From Longilinea arvoryzae (lineage in GTDB: Bacteria; Chloroflexota; Anaerolineae; Anaerolineales; Anaerolineaceae): DNA of 64,000 nt. The translations under genes were made by a program, and so were the position numbers. The DNA lies in assembly GCF_001050235.1 (NCBI RefSeq), contig NZ_DF967972.1:1603779-1667778 (forward strand), given 5' to 3'. A model generated the notes under the pieces. The model was not told the DNA's origin, ran no database searches, and saw nothing but the letters and a program-made list of their open reading frames with translations. This document shows positions 52,601 through 60,782 of the stretch, piece by piece. The first letter of the stretch is position 1, and each line of letters begins with the position of its first letter.

Positions 52601-53602
52601 ATGGATAAACACAGCCGCGCGCTTTTCAGCGACGCCATTCTTCACGAAGCCCTGCAACGTTTTGACGGATGCCCGGAGGAGGTCGTTGCCCTGGATGGAT
52701 TCGAGAACTTCATCTATGAAATCCAGGTCGAAAAACAACCTCGCATCCTGCGCATCGTTCACAGCCTGCACCGCAAACCGCAGATGATCGCGGGTGAAAT
52801 CGATTGGATCAACACCCTGGCGAATCACGGCGTGAGTGTACCGCGCGCGCTGCCATCGACCGGCGGCCGACTGGTGGAGGTCATCCCGGCCGCAGACGGA
52901 TCGGTGTTCTCCGCAGTGACTTTCGAAAAGGCGCCCGGCCGCCCGCCGCGCCGCGAGGACTGGACTGACGGGCTGCCCGCGACGCTCGGGCGGATGCTGG
53001 GCCGGATGCATGCCCTGGCCAGGGATTACCGTGTGCCAGACCCGGACATCCGGCGCCCCGAAATTTTCGCCGACCTGGAAGGTTTCGCCCGGCGCTACCT
53101 GCCGGCCGGTGAGGAAACGGTCATCCGCAAATATGACGAATTGCTGGCCTATCTGCACACCCTGCCCACCACGCCGGACGTGTACGGGTTGATCCATCAG
53201 GACGCGCACGGCGGAAATTTCTTCGTACAGGACGGCAAGATCACGCTCTTCGATTTCGACGACTGCCTGTACGGCTGGTATGCTTACGATATCGCCATGG
53301 CGCTTTTCTACGTCCTGCCCCTGCACTGTACGCAAAAAGATTGGGAGTTCGGGCGCAATTTTCTGGCGGAATTCCTGTCGGGTTACCGGCTCGAAAATTC
53401 GATCGAGCCTTTCTGGCTGGCGCAGATCCCGTATTTCCTTAAGCTGCGCGAAATCGATCTGTACATCGCCATCCACCGCAGCCTGGATTTGAATCACCTG
53501 GATGCGTGGTGCGCAGATTTCATGCGCGGACGCAAGGAGAATATCGAGAACGATGCGCCCTACTTCGCGTCGGCGCAGGATTTCGTCGCTTTACTGCCCT
53601 GA
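52601..53602 (+). CDS. APH-family phosphotransferase (kinase-like)
   Basis: 333 aa. Protein-kinase-like fold with catalytic loop HQDAHGGNFF and metal-binding DFDDCLYGWYAYDIAMALFY. Members phosphorylate aminoglycosides, choline, homoserine or other small molecules. The N-lobe Lys region is in FENFIYEIQVEKQPRILRI. No resistance context, so a metabolic substrate is as likely. Stands as a single gene. Confidence 0.88.
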   Translation: MDKHSRALFSDAILHEALQRFDGCPEEVVALDGFENFIYEIQVEKQPRILRIVHSLHRKPQMIAGEIDWINTLANHGVSVPRALPSTGGRLVEVIPAADGSVFSAVTFEKAPGRPPRREDWTDGLPATLGRMLGRMHALARDYRVPDPDIRRPEIFADLEGFARRYLPAGEETVIRKYDELLAYLHTLPTTPDVYGLIHQDAHGGNFFVQDGKITLFDFDDCLYGWYAYDIAMALFYVLPLHCTQKDWEFGRNFLAEFLSGYRLENSIEPFWLAQIPYFLKLREIDLYIAIHRSLDLNHLDAWCADFMRGRKENIENDAPYFASAQDFVALLP

Positions 53603-53700
53603 GCGCGCCGCCGGTTTTCGATTCCCGGCGAGATATTGGTATCTCTTCAGAACCAAAAGCGGATAAAATTACAGTAATCATTGCCAGACGGAGGATTTCC

Positions 53701-54186
53701 ATGACGGATGAAACGAATGAGAGTATCGCACCCACCGAACCGATCGATGAAATCCATGGCACAGCCGATCACGTCGCGGCGCGGGATGCCCATATCACGG
53801 ACAGCCTGATCGGCGCCGTGCAGGCCGAGGGCAGCGCCAGCATCACCGATTCGGCCTGCGGCGCCGTCGTCGCCGGCCAGGGCGCGCAGGTCGAGAACAG
53901 CTTCAGCCAGGCGGTCGTCGCGGGCGCCGGGATCGAGATGAAAAACAGCGGGGGCGGCATCCTGGTCGCCGGTGCCGGCATCGACCTGCAGAACAGCTCG
54001 ACCGGCATCCTTTACAGCCGGAAGGCTAAAGTCGAGAACAGCACCATTGCCGTCCTGCTCACCCCGCAGGCCGAACTGGGCCAGAACGTCAAGGTGCAAA
54101 TGTCAACCGTCCAGGCCATTGCTTTCGGCGCGGCGTTTGGGCTGTTTGCCGGGTTGCTGGGATTCCTGCTGCGAAGAAGACGGTAA
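53701..54186 (+). CDS. Membrane-anchored beta-helix-like repeat protein
   Basis: 161 aa from the ATG at 53701 with GGAGG upstream. After an acidic N-tail, residues ~25-130 are repeats of about 18-20 residues with a V-x-N-S or I-x-D-S step (HITDSLIGAVQAEGSA, QVENSFSQAVVAGAG, EMKNSGGGILVAGAG, DLQNSSTGILYSRKA), as in right-handed beta-helix or bactofilin-like folds. A C-terminal TM helix (AFGAAFGLFAGLLGFLL) is followed by Arg residues. I do not recognise a family; it may polymerise at the membrane. Confidence 0.75.
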   Translation: MTDETNESIAPTEPIDEIHGTADHVAARDAHITDSLIGAVQAEGSASITDSACGAVVAGQGAQVENSFSQAVVAGAGIEMKNSGGGILVAGAGIDLQNSSTGILYSRKAKVENSTIAVLLTPQAELGQNVKVQMSTVQAIAFGAAFGLFAGLLGFLLRRRR

Positions 54187-54257
54187 GGGAAAATCGCTAT
54201 TGCTTTCACTTCTGTAAAAATTCGGATTGTTTTGTCCGAATATGCTAGAATTTCCTC

Positions 54258-55028
54258 ATGTGGAAAACAATCCCCCTCAGCCTGATTGTGCTGGCCTTCT
54301 TGCTCAGCGCATGCGGCGCGGCGCAGCCCGCGCCGACTGCCACAGCGCTTCCGCCCACTGCGACCCTTACGGCGACGCCCGAGCCAAGCGACACGCTCAC
54401 ACTTACGCCGACGATCACGCTCACGCCCAGCATCACCCCCACCCCGACCATCACCCTCACGCCCAGCATCACCCCCTCGCCGACCTTCGACTTCCCGGAT
54501 GTGGTCGTGAACCAGACTGCGCACTGCCGTTACGGCCCGTCCAAGGCCTACCTGCACGCGGCGGATCTGTATGCCGGCGATAAGGGCGTGGTGTGGGGAC
54601 GCTTCCTCTACAGCAACTGGCTTCAGATCAAGTTCGAAAAACTGGCCTATGCCTGCTGGGTGGCGCCTTCCGTCATCGATGTGACCGGCGATATCACGAC
54701 CATCCTTTACACCACGCCGGACCTGATGAAAGTCGGTTCCAACCAGTACGGTCCGCCGCGCGGCGTGCAGGCTTCGCGCAACGGCAACCAGGTGACCATC
54801 ACCTGGAGCCGCATGGTGATGACCGAGGACAAGGATCGCGGTTATTTCATCGAAGCCTGGGTGTGCCAGAACGGCGCTTACCTGTGGTGGACGGTCTCCT
54901 TCCCGGACCAATACACCACCACTTATACGGTCCAGGACGATTCGGGGTGCAGTCAGCCCTCCAAGGGCGAGATCCGCACCGTCGAAAAACACGGCTTCTC
55001 CGAGCCGGTGGCCATCCCCTGGCCGTGA
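54258..55028 (+). CDS. Lipoprotein with Thr/Pro linker, SH3-like and Fn3-like regions (copy 1)
   Basis: 256 aa. Signal peptide with lipobox LLSAC (Cys19), then a Thr/Pro-rich linker (~25-75). Next an SH3-like region (NQTAHCRYGPSKAYLHA...YAGDKGVVWGR, LQIKFEKLAYACWV) and a Fn3-like end (PPRGVQASRNGNQVTITWSR... YTVQDDSGCS). It is probably tethered outside the cytoplasmic membrane and binds polymer or protein. A paralogue follows 13 bases after its stop. Confidence 0.85.
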   Translation: MWKTIPLSLIVLAFLLSACGAAQPAPTATALPPTATLTATPEPSDTLTLTPTITLTPSITPTPTITLTPSITPSPTFDFPDVVVNQTAHCRYGPSKAYLHAADLYAGDKGVVWGRFLYSNWLQIKFEKLAYACWVAPSVIDVTGDITTILYTTPDLMKVGSNQYGPPRGVQASRNGNQVTITWSRMVMTEDKDRGYFIEAWVCQNGAYLWWTVSFPDQYTTTYTVQDDSGCSQPSKGEIRTVEKHGFSEPVAIPWP

Positions 55029-55041
55029 TGCAGAGAGAATA

Positions 55042-55824
55042 ATGATGCGATTTCGATCTGTGTTGCTTGCTTTGACGCTGCTGGCGACGCTGGCAGCCTG
55101 TTCCGCCACACCGCCCATCCCAACCGAACAACCGACGGCCGCGCCCACTGAACTGCCCTCGCCGACCGATACGGCATCGCCGGCCCCGACCGGGACAGCG
55201 ACGCTCACTGCGACGGCGACGGAAACGCCGACTCCCACCGCCACCCTTACGCCCATCCCAACCTACGTGGTGCTGCGCGGGATCGTCAACCAGGAGCACG
55301 TGAGCTGCTTCTACGGCCCGTCCAAGGCTTACCTGTACAAATACGGCCTGCTGAAGGGCAACCGCCTGGACATCATCGGCTATATCGCCGATACCGGGTA
55401 CATTGAAGTGCAGGCCATCGGCGGCGACAACCCGTGCTGGATGAACCTGGAGTGGATGGACGTGCAAGGCGACATCAACCAGGTGCAGCCGGTCGACCCG
55501 CTGACCGTCAAGCGGCCCTGGTCGACGCGTTATGATGCACTGGATTATGTGACTGCCACGCGCAAGGGTGACGAGGTGACCATTACCTGGGCGCCGATGG
55601 TGTTGATCGCCGGCGACGATTCGGAGCAGGAACCTTACCTGCTGGAAACCTGGGTCTGCCGGGACGGCAAGCTGACCTTCGTGCCGATCGGCGCATATGA
55701 AACGACGGCAACGGTGGTGGATCAGGCCGGCTGCAGCGAGCCTTCGTTTGGGCGGGTGTACGGTGTGGAGAAACATGGTTATACCAAGTATTTGAAGATC
55801 GATTGGCCTCAGGCGGGGAAGTAG
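55042..55824 (+). CDS. Lipoprotein with Thr/Pro linker, SH3-like and Fn3-like regions (copy 2)
   Basis: 260 aa, tandem paralogue of the preceding gene: lipobox LAAC near residue 20, Thr/Pro linker, then NQEHVSCFYGPSKAYLYK, NPCWMNLEWMDVQGD, and the Fn3-like part DEVTITWAPMVL, LETWVCRDGK, VEKHGYTKY. Four Cys positions recur in both copies, suggesting disulfides. A second ATG lies at 55045. A terminator hairpin follows at 55893. Confidence 0.85.
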   Translation: MMRFRSVLLALTLLATLAACSATPPIPTEQPTAAPTELPSPTDTASPAPTGTATLTATATETPTPTATLTPIPTYVVLRGIVNQEHVSCFYGPSKAYLYKYGLLKGNRLDIIGYIADTGYIEVQAIGGDNPCWMNLEWMDVQGDINQVQPVDPLTVKRPWSTRYDALDYVTATRKGDEVTITWAPMVLIAGDDSEQEPYLLETWVCRDGKLTFVPIGAYETTATVVDQAGCSEPSFGRVYGVEKHGYTKYLKIDWPQAGK

Positions 55825-55833
55825 AAGAATACC

Positions 55834-56050
55834 GGCCACAGAGATCATAGAGTTCACAGAGGGATAAGAGAGTTGAAAGAGAAGAGAAGAAGAAAACTCT
55901 GAACCATGAAGGTTACAGAGTTTTTTTATAATGTGATGAAAAAGATATAAATGTAAAGTTTGCGGGGATTTTTTCAAGAAGAAATATTCTTCATTTCTCT
56001 CTTCTTCCCCTTTCTTTTCCCTCTGTGTTCTCTGCGGCCTCTGTGGCTAA
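55834..56050. repeat. MITE-like inverted-repeat element with internal terminator
   Basis: Left end ggccacagag.. agagttcacagaggg and right end ccctctgtgttctctgcggcctctgtggc form a mismatched inverted pair of ~35 bases around ~150 bases of purine- then pyrimidine-rich DNA. Such ccacagag...cacagaggg ends occur as dispersed elements in many genomes. It fills most of the 311-base gap between 55825 and 56135; no gene lies in the gap. Confidence 0.7.
55893..55927 (+). terminator. Rho-independent terminator
   Basis: Stem aaaactct / agagtttt plus inner aacc/ggtt around an atgaa loop, with a small internal bulge and a seven-T tail. It lies 68 bases after the second lipoprotein gene. Confidence 0.8.
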
Positions 56051-56135
56051 TCCTCCAAAATTTATTAATTGTTTACCTGTTATATGTATAATAAATAGGA
56101 CTGGAACGGTTCAGCGATCCCCCTGGAGGTGACCG

Positions 56136-58217
56136 ATGGCTTTGGTGCAGACCGATTTCCTGCCCCACACGCATGGCTTTCCGTTTGCGAACGCTTTCGA
56201 TGTGCGCCTGCCGCTGCATTACGACCTGCCGCTGGGCGGGTCGGTCGATGTAAACGCGGTCAGCGATGGCTTGTGCGGCGGCATGTGCTTCGCCGCGCTG
56301 GATTATTTTCAGGCCGGGCAGCGCCCGCCGGCCGTGGCCGACGAAGGCCTGCAGGTTTACCTGCGCGGACGCCATCTTGACAGCCTGAAGCCGGAAACGA
56401 TCCTGAAGATCATGGAGTTGCTGCTTGTGGATGGCGAGCGCGGCAAACGCCTGCTGCAACGCGAGATCCTCAAGTTGCGCCGCCAGCTCGATAAAGGAAA
56501 GCCGGTCGTGCTGGCGCTGCTCTTTTCGGGCACGCAGGCTGGCCAGGCTGCCAGCCATTTCGGGGTTGCGGTGGGCTATGAGCACCAGGAGAGTCCGAGC
56601 CAGTTCCATTTCAATCTGTACGATCCCAACCATCCGGGCGCCACGCAGCACCTGGTTGCATCCCTTGCCGGCGGTGGGCTGACTTATGGCAGCGCCGCAC
56701 TGCTCGGCCTGCTGGTGATTCCCTTCAAGCCGAGTCCCAATCCACCCCGGCAGCTCTGGCCGGAGCAGGCGCTGGCCTTTGCCGCCGAAACCGCGCCGGC
56801 ATTCCGGCTGCGCTGGCCGGTCGACAGTCGCCGCGTGAACCAGTATTTCGGCGAAAACCCGGAAAGTTATCGGGGCTTCGGCCTGCCGGGTCACGAGGGC
56901 CTGGATCTGTACGCTCCTTCCGGCGCGAACATCTATGCCGCCGCAGATGGTGAGGTGTACCAGGCGGGCTTTCCGAAGAATCACCCGTACGGGCGCCACA
57001 TTCGCATCCGCCACCGCATTGCCGGCAAGACCGTGCACACCGTTTACGCGCACCTCTCGGAAATCCGGGTCGGGGTGGGGCAGCACGTGGCGGCCGGCGA
57101 ATGGATCGGCAATGCGGATAACACCGGCAACTCGCGCGGTTCACACCTGCACCTGACGCTGAAGATCGAAGGCGAAGGGGCGAAAGGTTACCCGGCCGGG
57201 GTCGTCGACCCGTGGCCGTATCTCAAGGACAGCCCGGCCGTCGAACCGGAACCCGGGGTCGGGCCGTTCCCGCCGCCGGGCGGCGTGGAGGTGTTCACGA
57301 CCATCGAGCTCTACCTGCGCCGCGGGCCGTCGACGGACGCCGAGGGTATCGCAGTGCTGCCGGCGGGTGAACGGCTTCAGGTGTTGGGCAATGCCGCTGA
57401 AGGGCGCCCGAAGATCGGCCGGCAAGGCGAATGGCTGGCGGTGCTCACCGCCAGCGGGCAGGCCGGTTACGCGGCGGCCTGGTTTTTGCAGGACACGCGG
57501 CAGGCTTTTCCGCCCAGCGATCTGGTGATCTATCCGTTCGACCAGCTCAACCTGCGCGCCGGACCGGGCACGGGTTTCGAGCTGCTGGCCATGCTGACGC
57601 TGAACGATCCCCTGACCGTGTTGGGGGATGCCGGCCTGGCGCGCGAAAAGCTGGGCAGGAAAAATGAATGGATCCAGGTGGAGACCGAGAAGGGCCAGCG
57701 TGGTTTTGTGGCAGCCTGGCTGGCGCGCGCCACCGGCCAGAGCGCACCCGCGAGTGGCCTGACGGTCTATCCCATCGAATGGGTCAATCTGCGAGCGCGG
57801 CCTTCCACCCAGGATAACATTCTGGCGGTGGTCCTCGGCAGCGATGCGCTGGCCGTGCTGGGCGACACCGATCTGGCGCGCGCGAAAATCGGCCAGGCGG
57901 AACAATGGCTGAACGTGCGCACGCCGGCCGGATTGGAAGGGTACGTCGCCGCCTGGCTGGTGCGTACCCAGGCCCCGCGGGGACCCGGGCAGGTAGGGCT
58001 CAGGGTGATCGCAAGCGCCGATCTCAACCTGCGGAAGCAGCCCAGCGTCAATTCACCCCGGGTGAGCGGATTGTTCGCCAACGAGGTGTTGAACGTGCTG
58101 GAACCAGACCTGGCCGCCGCGCGTTTGAAGATCGGCCAGCCGGAGCAGTGGATCTACGGCGAGAATTCCAAGGGCGAGCGCGGTTGGGCGGCGGCCTGGT
58201 TTTTGAAAGCGGCTTAG
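56136..58217 (+). CDS. Papain-like domain + M23 peptidase + four SH3-like repeats
   Basis: 693 aa. Residues ~1-195 look like a papain-like domain: Cys in SDGLCGGMCFAALDYF (Cys51), His141 in ASHFGVAVGY and the YDPNHPG Asp/Asn. Residues ~230-365 are an M23/LytM metallopeptidase with GHEGLDLYAP and GSHLHLTL zinc ligands intact. Then four SH3-like repeats of ~80-90 residues end the protein (e.g. IELYLRRGPST, DQLNLRAGPGT, EWVNLRARPST, ADLNLRKQPSV). No signal peptide is seen. A TATAAT at 56087-56092 may be its -10. Likely acts on cell-wall peptide. Confidence 0.85.
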   Translation: MALVQTDFLPHTHGFPFANAFDVRLPLHYDLPLGGSVDVNAVSDGLCGGMCFAALDYFQAGQRPPAVADEGLQVYLRGRHLDSLKPETILKIMELLLVDGERGKRLLQREILKLRRQLDKGKPVVLALLFSGTQAGQAASHFGVAVGYEHQESPSQFHFNLYDPNHPGATQHLVASLAGGGLTYGSAALLGLLVIPFKPSPNPPRQLWPEQALAFAAETAPAFRLRWPVDSRRVNQYFGENPESYRGFGLPGHEGLDLYAPSGANIYAAADGEVYQAGFPKNHPYGRHIRIRHRIAGKTVHTVYAHLSEIRVGVGQHVAAGEWIGNADNTGNSRGSHLHLTLKIEGEGAKGYPAGVVDPWPYLKDSPAVEPEPGVGPFPPPGGVEVFTTIELYLRRGPSTDAEGIAVLPAGERLQVLGNAAEGRPKIGRQGEWLAVLTASGQAGYAAAWFLQDTRQAFPPSDLVIYPFDQLNLRAGPGTGFELLAMLTLNDPLTVLGDAGLAREKLGRKNEWIQVETEKGQRGFVAAWLARATGQSAPASGLTVYPIEWVNLRARPSTQDNILAVVLGSDALAVLGDTDLARAKIGQAEQWLNVRTPAGLEGYVAAWLVRTQAPRGPGQVGLRVIASADLNLRKQPSVNSPRVSGLFANEVLNVLEPDLAAARLKIGQPEQWIYGENSKGERGWAAAWFLKAA

Positions 58218-58296
58218 CCATTTCTGAAAACCTGCCCGCCTGATTACAGGTTCGAATGTTTCATGGAACGGCTTGCCAGTGGCTGCCGGTCGAACT

Positions 58297-58809
58297 TTAG
58301 GTAAGTGGCCTTTTGAAAAGATAGAACATATCCTGTTCGCCGCGGAACTCGCGCAGACCCAGGCAGGTCATGCCGATCTTTTCCATGACCCGCATGGAAG
58401 CCTTGTTCTGCGGATTCACCATGCCGTAGATGGAGTCGATATCCGTGGTTGCAAAGGCAGCCTGAATGACGGCTTTTCCGATCTCGGTGGCATAGCCTTT
58501 TTCCCAGAAGGGCACGCCAAACTGCCATTCGATTTCGGGTTGCCCGGGCAGGTAGGGGTTCAAGCCCGTCAACCCAATGATGGAATGATTCTCTTTGAGC
58601 ACGCAAGCTGCGTGAAAGACTGCGAGCGACTCGAAATTTAACTTCTGATTGAGCCGGATGTATCCAATCGTCCGATCCAGCGACCAGGGTTGATCGCCCG
58701 TATAGGTATGCACGCGGCTGTCGGACATGATTTTACAAAGCTCTTCGGCGTCGCTCAGTTCCCATGCCCTGATCTGAAAGCGCGGCGTTTCGAGGAATAC
58801 TCGACCCAT
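58297..58809 (-). CDS. GNAT acetyltransferase (RimJ/RimL type)
   Basis: 170 aa. RimJ/RimL-like N-terminal strand FLETPRFQIRAWELSDAEEL; acetyl-CoA site in EIGKAVIQAAFATTDIDSIYGMVNPQNKASMRVMEKIGM. It likely N-acetylates a ribosomal or other protein or a small amine. AAGGAA is upstream on the minus strand. Convergent with the M23 gene. Confidence 0.9.
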   Translation of the reverse strand: MGRVFLETPRFQIRAWELSDAEELCKIMSDSRVHTYTGDQPWSLDRTIGYIRLNQKLNFESLAVFHAACVLKENHSIIGLTGLNPYLPGQPEIEWQFGVPFWEKGYATEIGKAVIQAAFATTDIDSIYGMVNPQNKASMRVMEKIGMTCLGLREFRGEQDMFYLFKRPLT

Positions 58810-58982
58810 GTTTGAAATTCCTTTTGATTTTTATTTCTGGATGTCCTGATCCAGTCGATCGACGAATGCGAGTCATTCTAGCATGGTTGAGCCGGGGTGA
58901 GATCAGGCTTTGGTATTGTTTTTATCCTCCCCCGATCCTTCCCGGAGGAATTCACAGCCCAAATGCCGATTGTAATTGTGAG

Positions 58983-59014
58983 TTGCCGTGCTATATTAAT
59001 AAAATAGATATAAT
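58983..59014 (+). promoter_or_regulatory. Possible promoter of the lipase-CHAT locus
   Basis: A perfect tataat (59009-59014) in an AT-rich stretch, with a TTGCCG 20 bases upstream. Spacing is long, so only the -10 is convincing. Confidence 0.4.
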
Positions 59015-59086
59015 AAGTAAATAATTATTGATTTTACAGTCGAAGGGTTTGCCGTTTATCCGTAGTGTGACGAAAGGAGCGCAGCT

Positions 59087-60391
59087 TTGGACACCAATGA
59101 TTTGTTACACCGCTGGTCGACTCTTTCCCTGGCCGAAATCGAAGAGCAAATCGTCCGCGGCGAAGATCAGGAAACGGTCACGCAACTATTGGGAGCCGAT
59201 ACCGTGGCCGAAATTCAGAATATTTCCTTCGCGCCGCCGCCGGCCGGACCCCGGGACGAGGTGGTGTTGATCCCCGGCATCATGGGTTCCACGCTGGCCA
59301 GTATTCGCGGCGTCACCACGCTGATATGGGTCAACCCGTTGCTCTTTCTGCAGGGCAACGGGCGGTTTTTGCGTCTGAATTCGAACGGCGACAATGACGA
59401 AGCCTCCGAGGTGGAGGTGGTGCCGATCGGATTGGAAAAGCTGGCCTATCTCAAGACCGGCCTGCAGTTCAACCGCCAGACCAACCTGCATGAGTTCCCG
59501 TACGACTGGCGGCGGCCGATCGAAACCAACGCGGATATATTGCGCAATTCGATCGATCACTGGGCGGGCGGAGTCGCGCAGCGCAAATTCAATCTGGTAG
59601 CGCACAGCATGGGCGGACTGGTCGCCCGCAGCTATCTGGCTCGCTACCCGCGCCATGCCGAACTGCATGTCGCGCGTTTGATCATGCTCGGCACGCCCAA
59701 TTTCGGCGCGGCCAATGCGGTGGACAACCTGATCAACGGCAATTCGATGATGGCAACGGTGGACAAACTCAACGCACAGAACGAAATGCGCAAACTGGTT
59801 TTCTGCCTGCCGAGCGTCTACCAGTTGCTGCCCGCGCCGCCCGAATTCTTTCCGGACGGGCGCAGCTACCCGGTCAATTTCGACCTGTACCGCGCCGCCG
59901 AGTGGCGCATCGATGAAATTCAACAAAAATATCTTGACGCGGCGCGCGGGCTGCACAAAGCCCTGGCGGGATCAGAACCGCAAATACCCATTCATGTCAT
60001 CGCCGGCGCCAACATCGACACCCTCGTGGCGGTCGAACTGCAGTTCAACAACGATGTGCCGCGCCTGCAACCCCTGCGTCAGGCCAGCGGACCCGATTCC
60101 GGAGACGGCACCGTGCCTTTGTGGTCGGCAGTCCTGCCGGGCGCGACGACCTATTACACCCAGGTGATTCACCGCGAACTGCCTGGAACCAATTCTGTCA
60201 TCCGCGCGGCACTGGATCTGATCCGCACCGGCGCCTGTGACTTGCCCGAGACTCTGCCCGCGCCGCGACCCTTCCCGTTCGAAGTCACCCCGCCGGCTTC
60301 GCCAGAACTTCAAGCCGAGGCGCTGCGCGGCAAAATCGAAGACGGAACGGCCGGAGACAGCGATCTGCAAAAGATGTTCTTTGCGTTTTAA
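59087..60391 (+). CDS. LCAT-like acyltransferase/lipase
   Basis: 434 aa from the TTG at 59087 (AAGGAG 7 bases upstream). Alpha/beta-hydrolase of the lecithin:cholesterol acyltransferase type: EVVLIPGIMGSTL (oxyanion), catalytic Ser in VAHSMGGLVARSYLA, an Asp in GPDSGDGTVPLWSA, and His likely in TQVIHRELPGTN. No signal peptide, so cytoplasmic. It starts the group with the small membrane protein and the CHAT-STAND protein (27- and 22-base gaps). It may be a lipid-cleaving effector (inference). Confidence 0.85.
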   Translation: MDTNDLLHRWSTLSLAEIEEQIVRGEDQETVTQLLGADTVAEIQNISFAPPPAGPRDEVVLIPGIMGSTLASIRGVTTLIWVNPLLFLQGNGRFLRLNSNGDNDEASEVEVVPIGLEKLAYLKTGLQFNRQTNLHEFPYDWRRPIETNADILRNSIDHWAGGVAQRKFNLVAHSMGGLVARSYLARYPRHAELHVARLIMLGTPNFGAANAVDNLINGNSMMATVDKLNAQNEMRKLVFCLPSVYQLLPAPPEFFPDGRSYPVNFDLYRAAEWRIDEIQQKYLDAARGLHKALAGSEPQIPIHVIAGANIDTLVAVELQFNNDVPRLQPLRQASGPDSGDGTVPLWSAVLPGATTYYTQVIHRELPGTNSVIRAALDLIRTGACDLPETLPAPRPFPFEVTPPASPELQAEALRGKIEDGTAGDSDLQKMFFAF

Positions 60392-60418
60392 TTTCGGGTC
60401 GACCCGAGGAGAAAAACC

Positions 60419-60760
60419 ATGGGAATGAGCTTTTTATTCGGCGTCATTGGCGGCGTGTTGGGCGAATTGCTGAAATGGTACGCCATGCGTGAGAGCCCCA
60501 ACCTGCCGACCTACCTGCGCAGCCCATTCTACTGGGTGGTTACGGTCCTGATGGTGCTGGCGGGGGGTGGCCTGGTGTTGATTCAGGGCGTCAAGGCGGA
60601 TAATCCCTGGCTGGCGATCAATGTGGGCATCACCGCGCCATTGATCCTCAAGGGCTTTGCAGCGGTGGTGCCAGTTCAACCTGCCAAGGCAGGTGGAGTC
60701 TCTTTTGGACCTTCAGCGAAACCCAAACCGACCCTGATCAATTTCATGGCCGGGCGTTGA
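60419..60760 (+). CDS. Small membrane protein of the lipase-CHAT locus
   Basis: 113 aa with two or three TM helices (about 1-20, YWVVTVLMVLAGGGLVLI, LAINVGITAPLILKGFAAV) and a short C-terminal tail rich in Pro/Lys. No recognised family. Spacing to both neighbours is short, so it is co-transcribed. It could anchor the CHAT protein or serve as an effector; this is inference. Confidence 0.75.
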   Translation: MGMSFLFGVIGGVLGELLKWYAMRESPNLPTYLRSPFYWVVTVLMVLAGGGLVLIQGVKADNPWLAINVGITAPLILKGFAAVVPVQPAKAGGVSFGPSAKPKPTLINFMAGR

Positions 60761-60782
60761 GTCGTAAATTGGGGGTGCTCGC

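Noticed and set aside
54220..54241. Inverted repeat attcgga...tccgaat before the first lipoprotein
   Set aside because: Seven AT-rich pairs only, overlapping a likely -10; could be an operator, but unsupported.
58229..58252. Terminator between the M23 and GNAT genes (aacctg...caggtt)
   Set aside because: Six-base stem with a 12-base loop and no T-tract; too weak.
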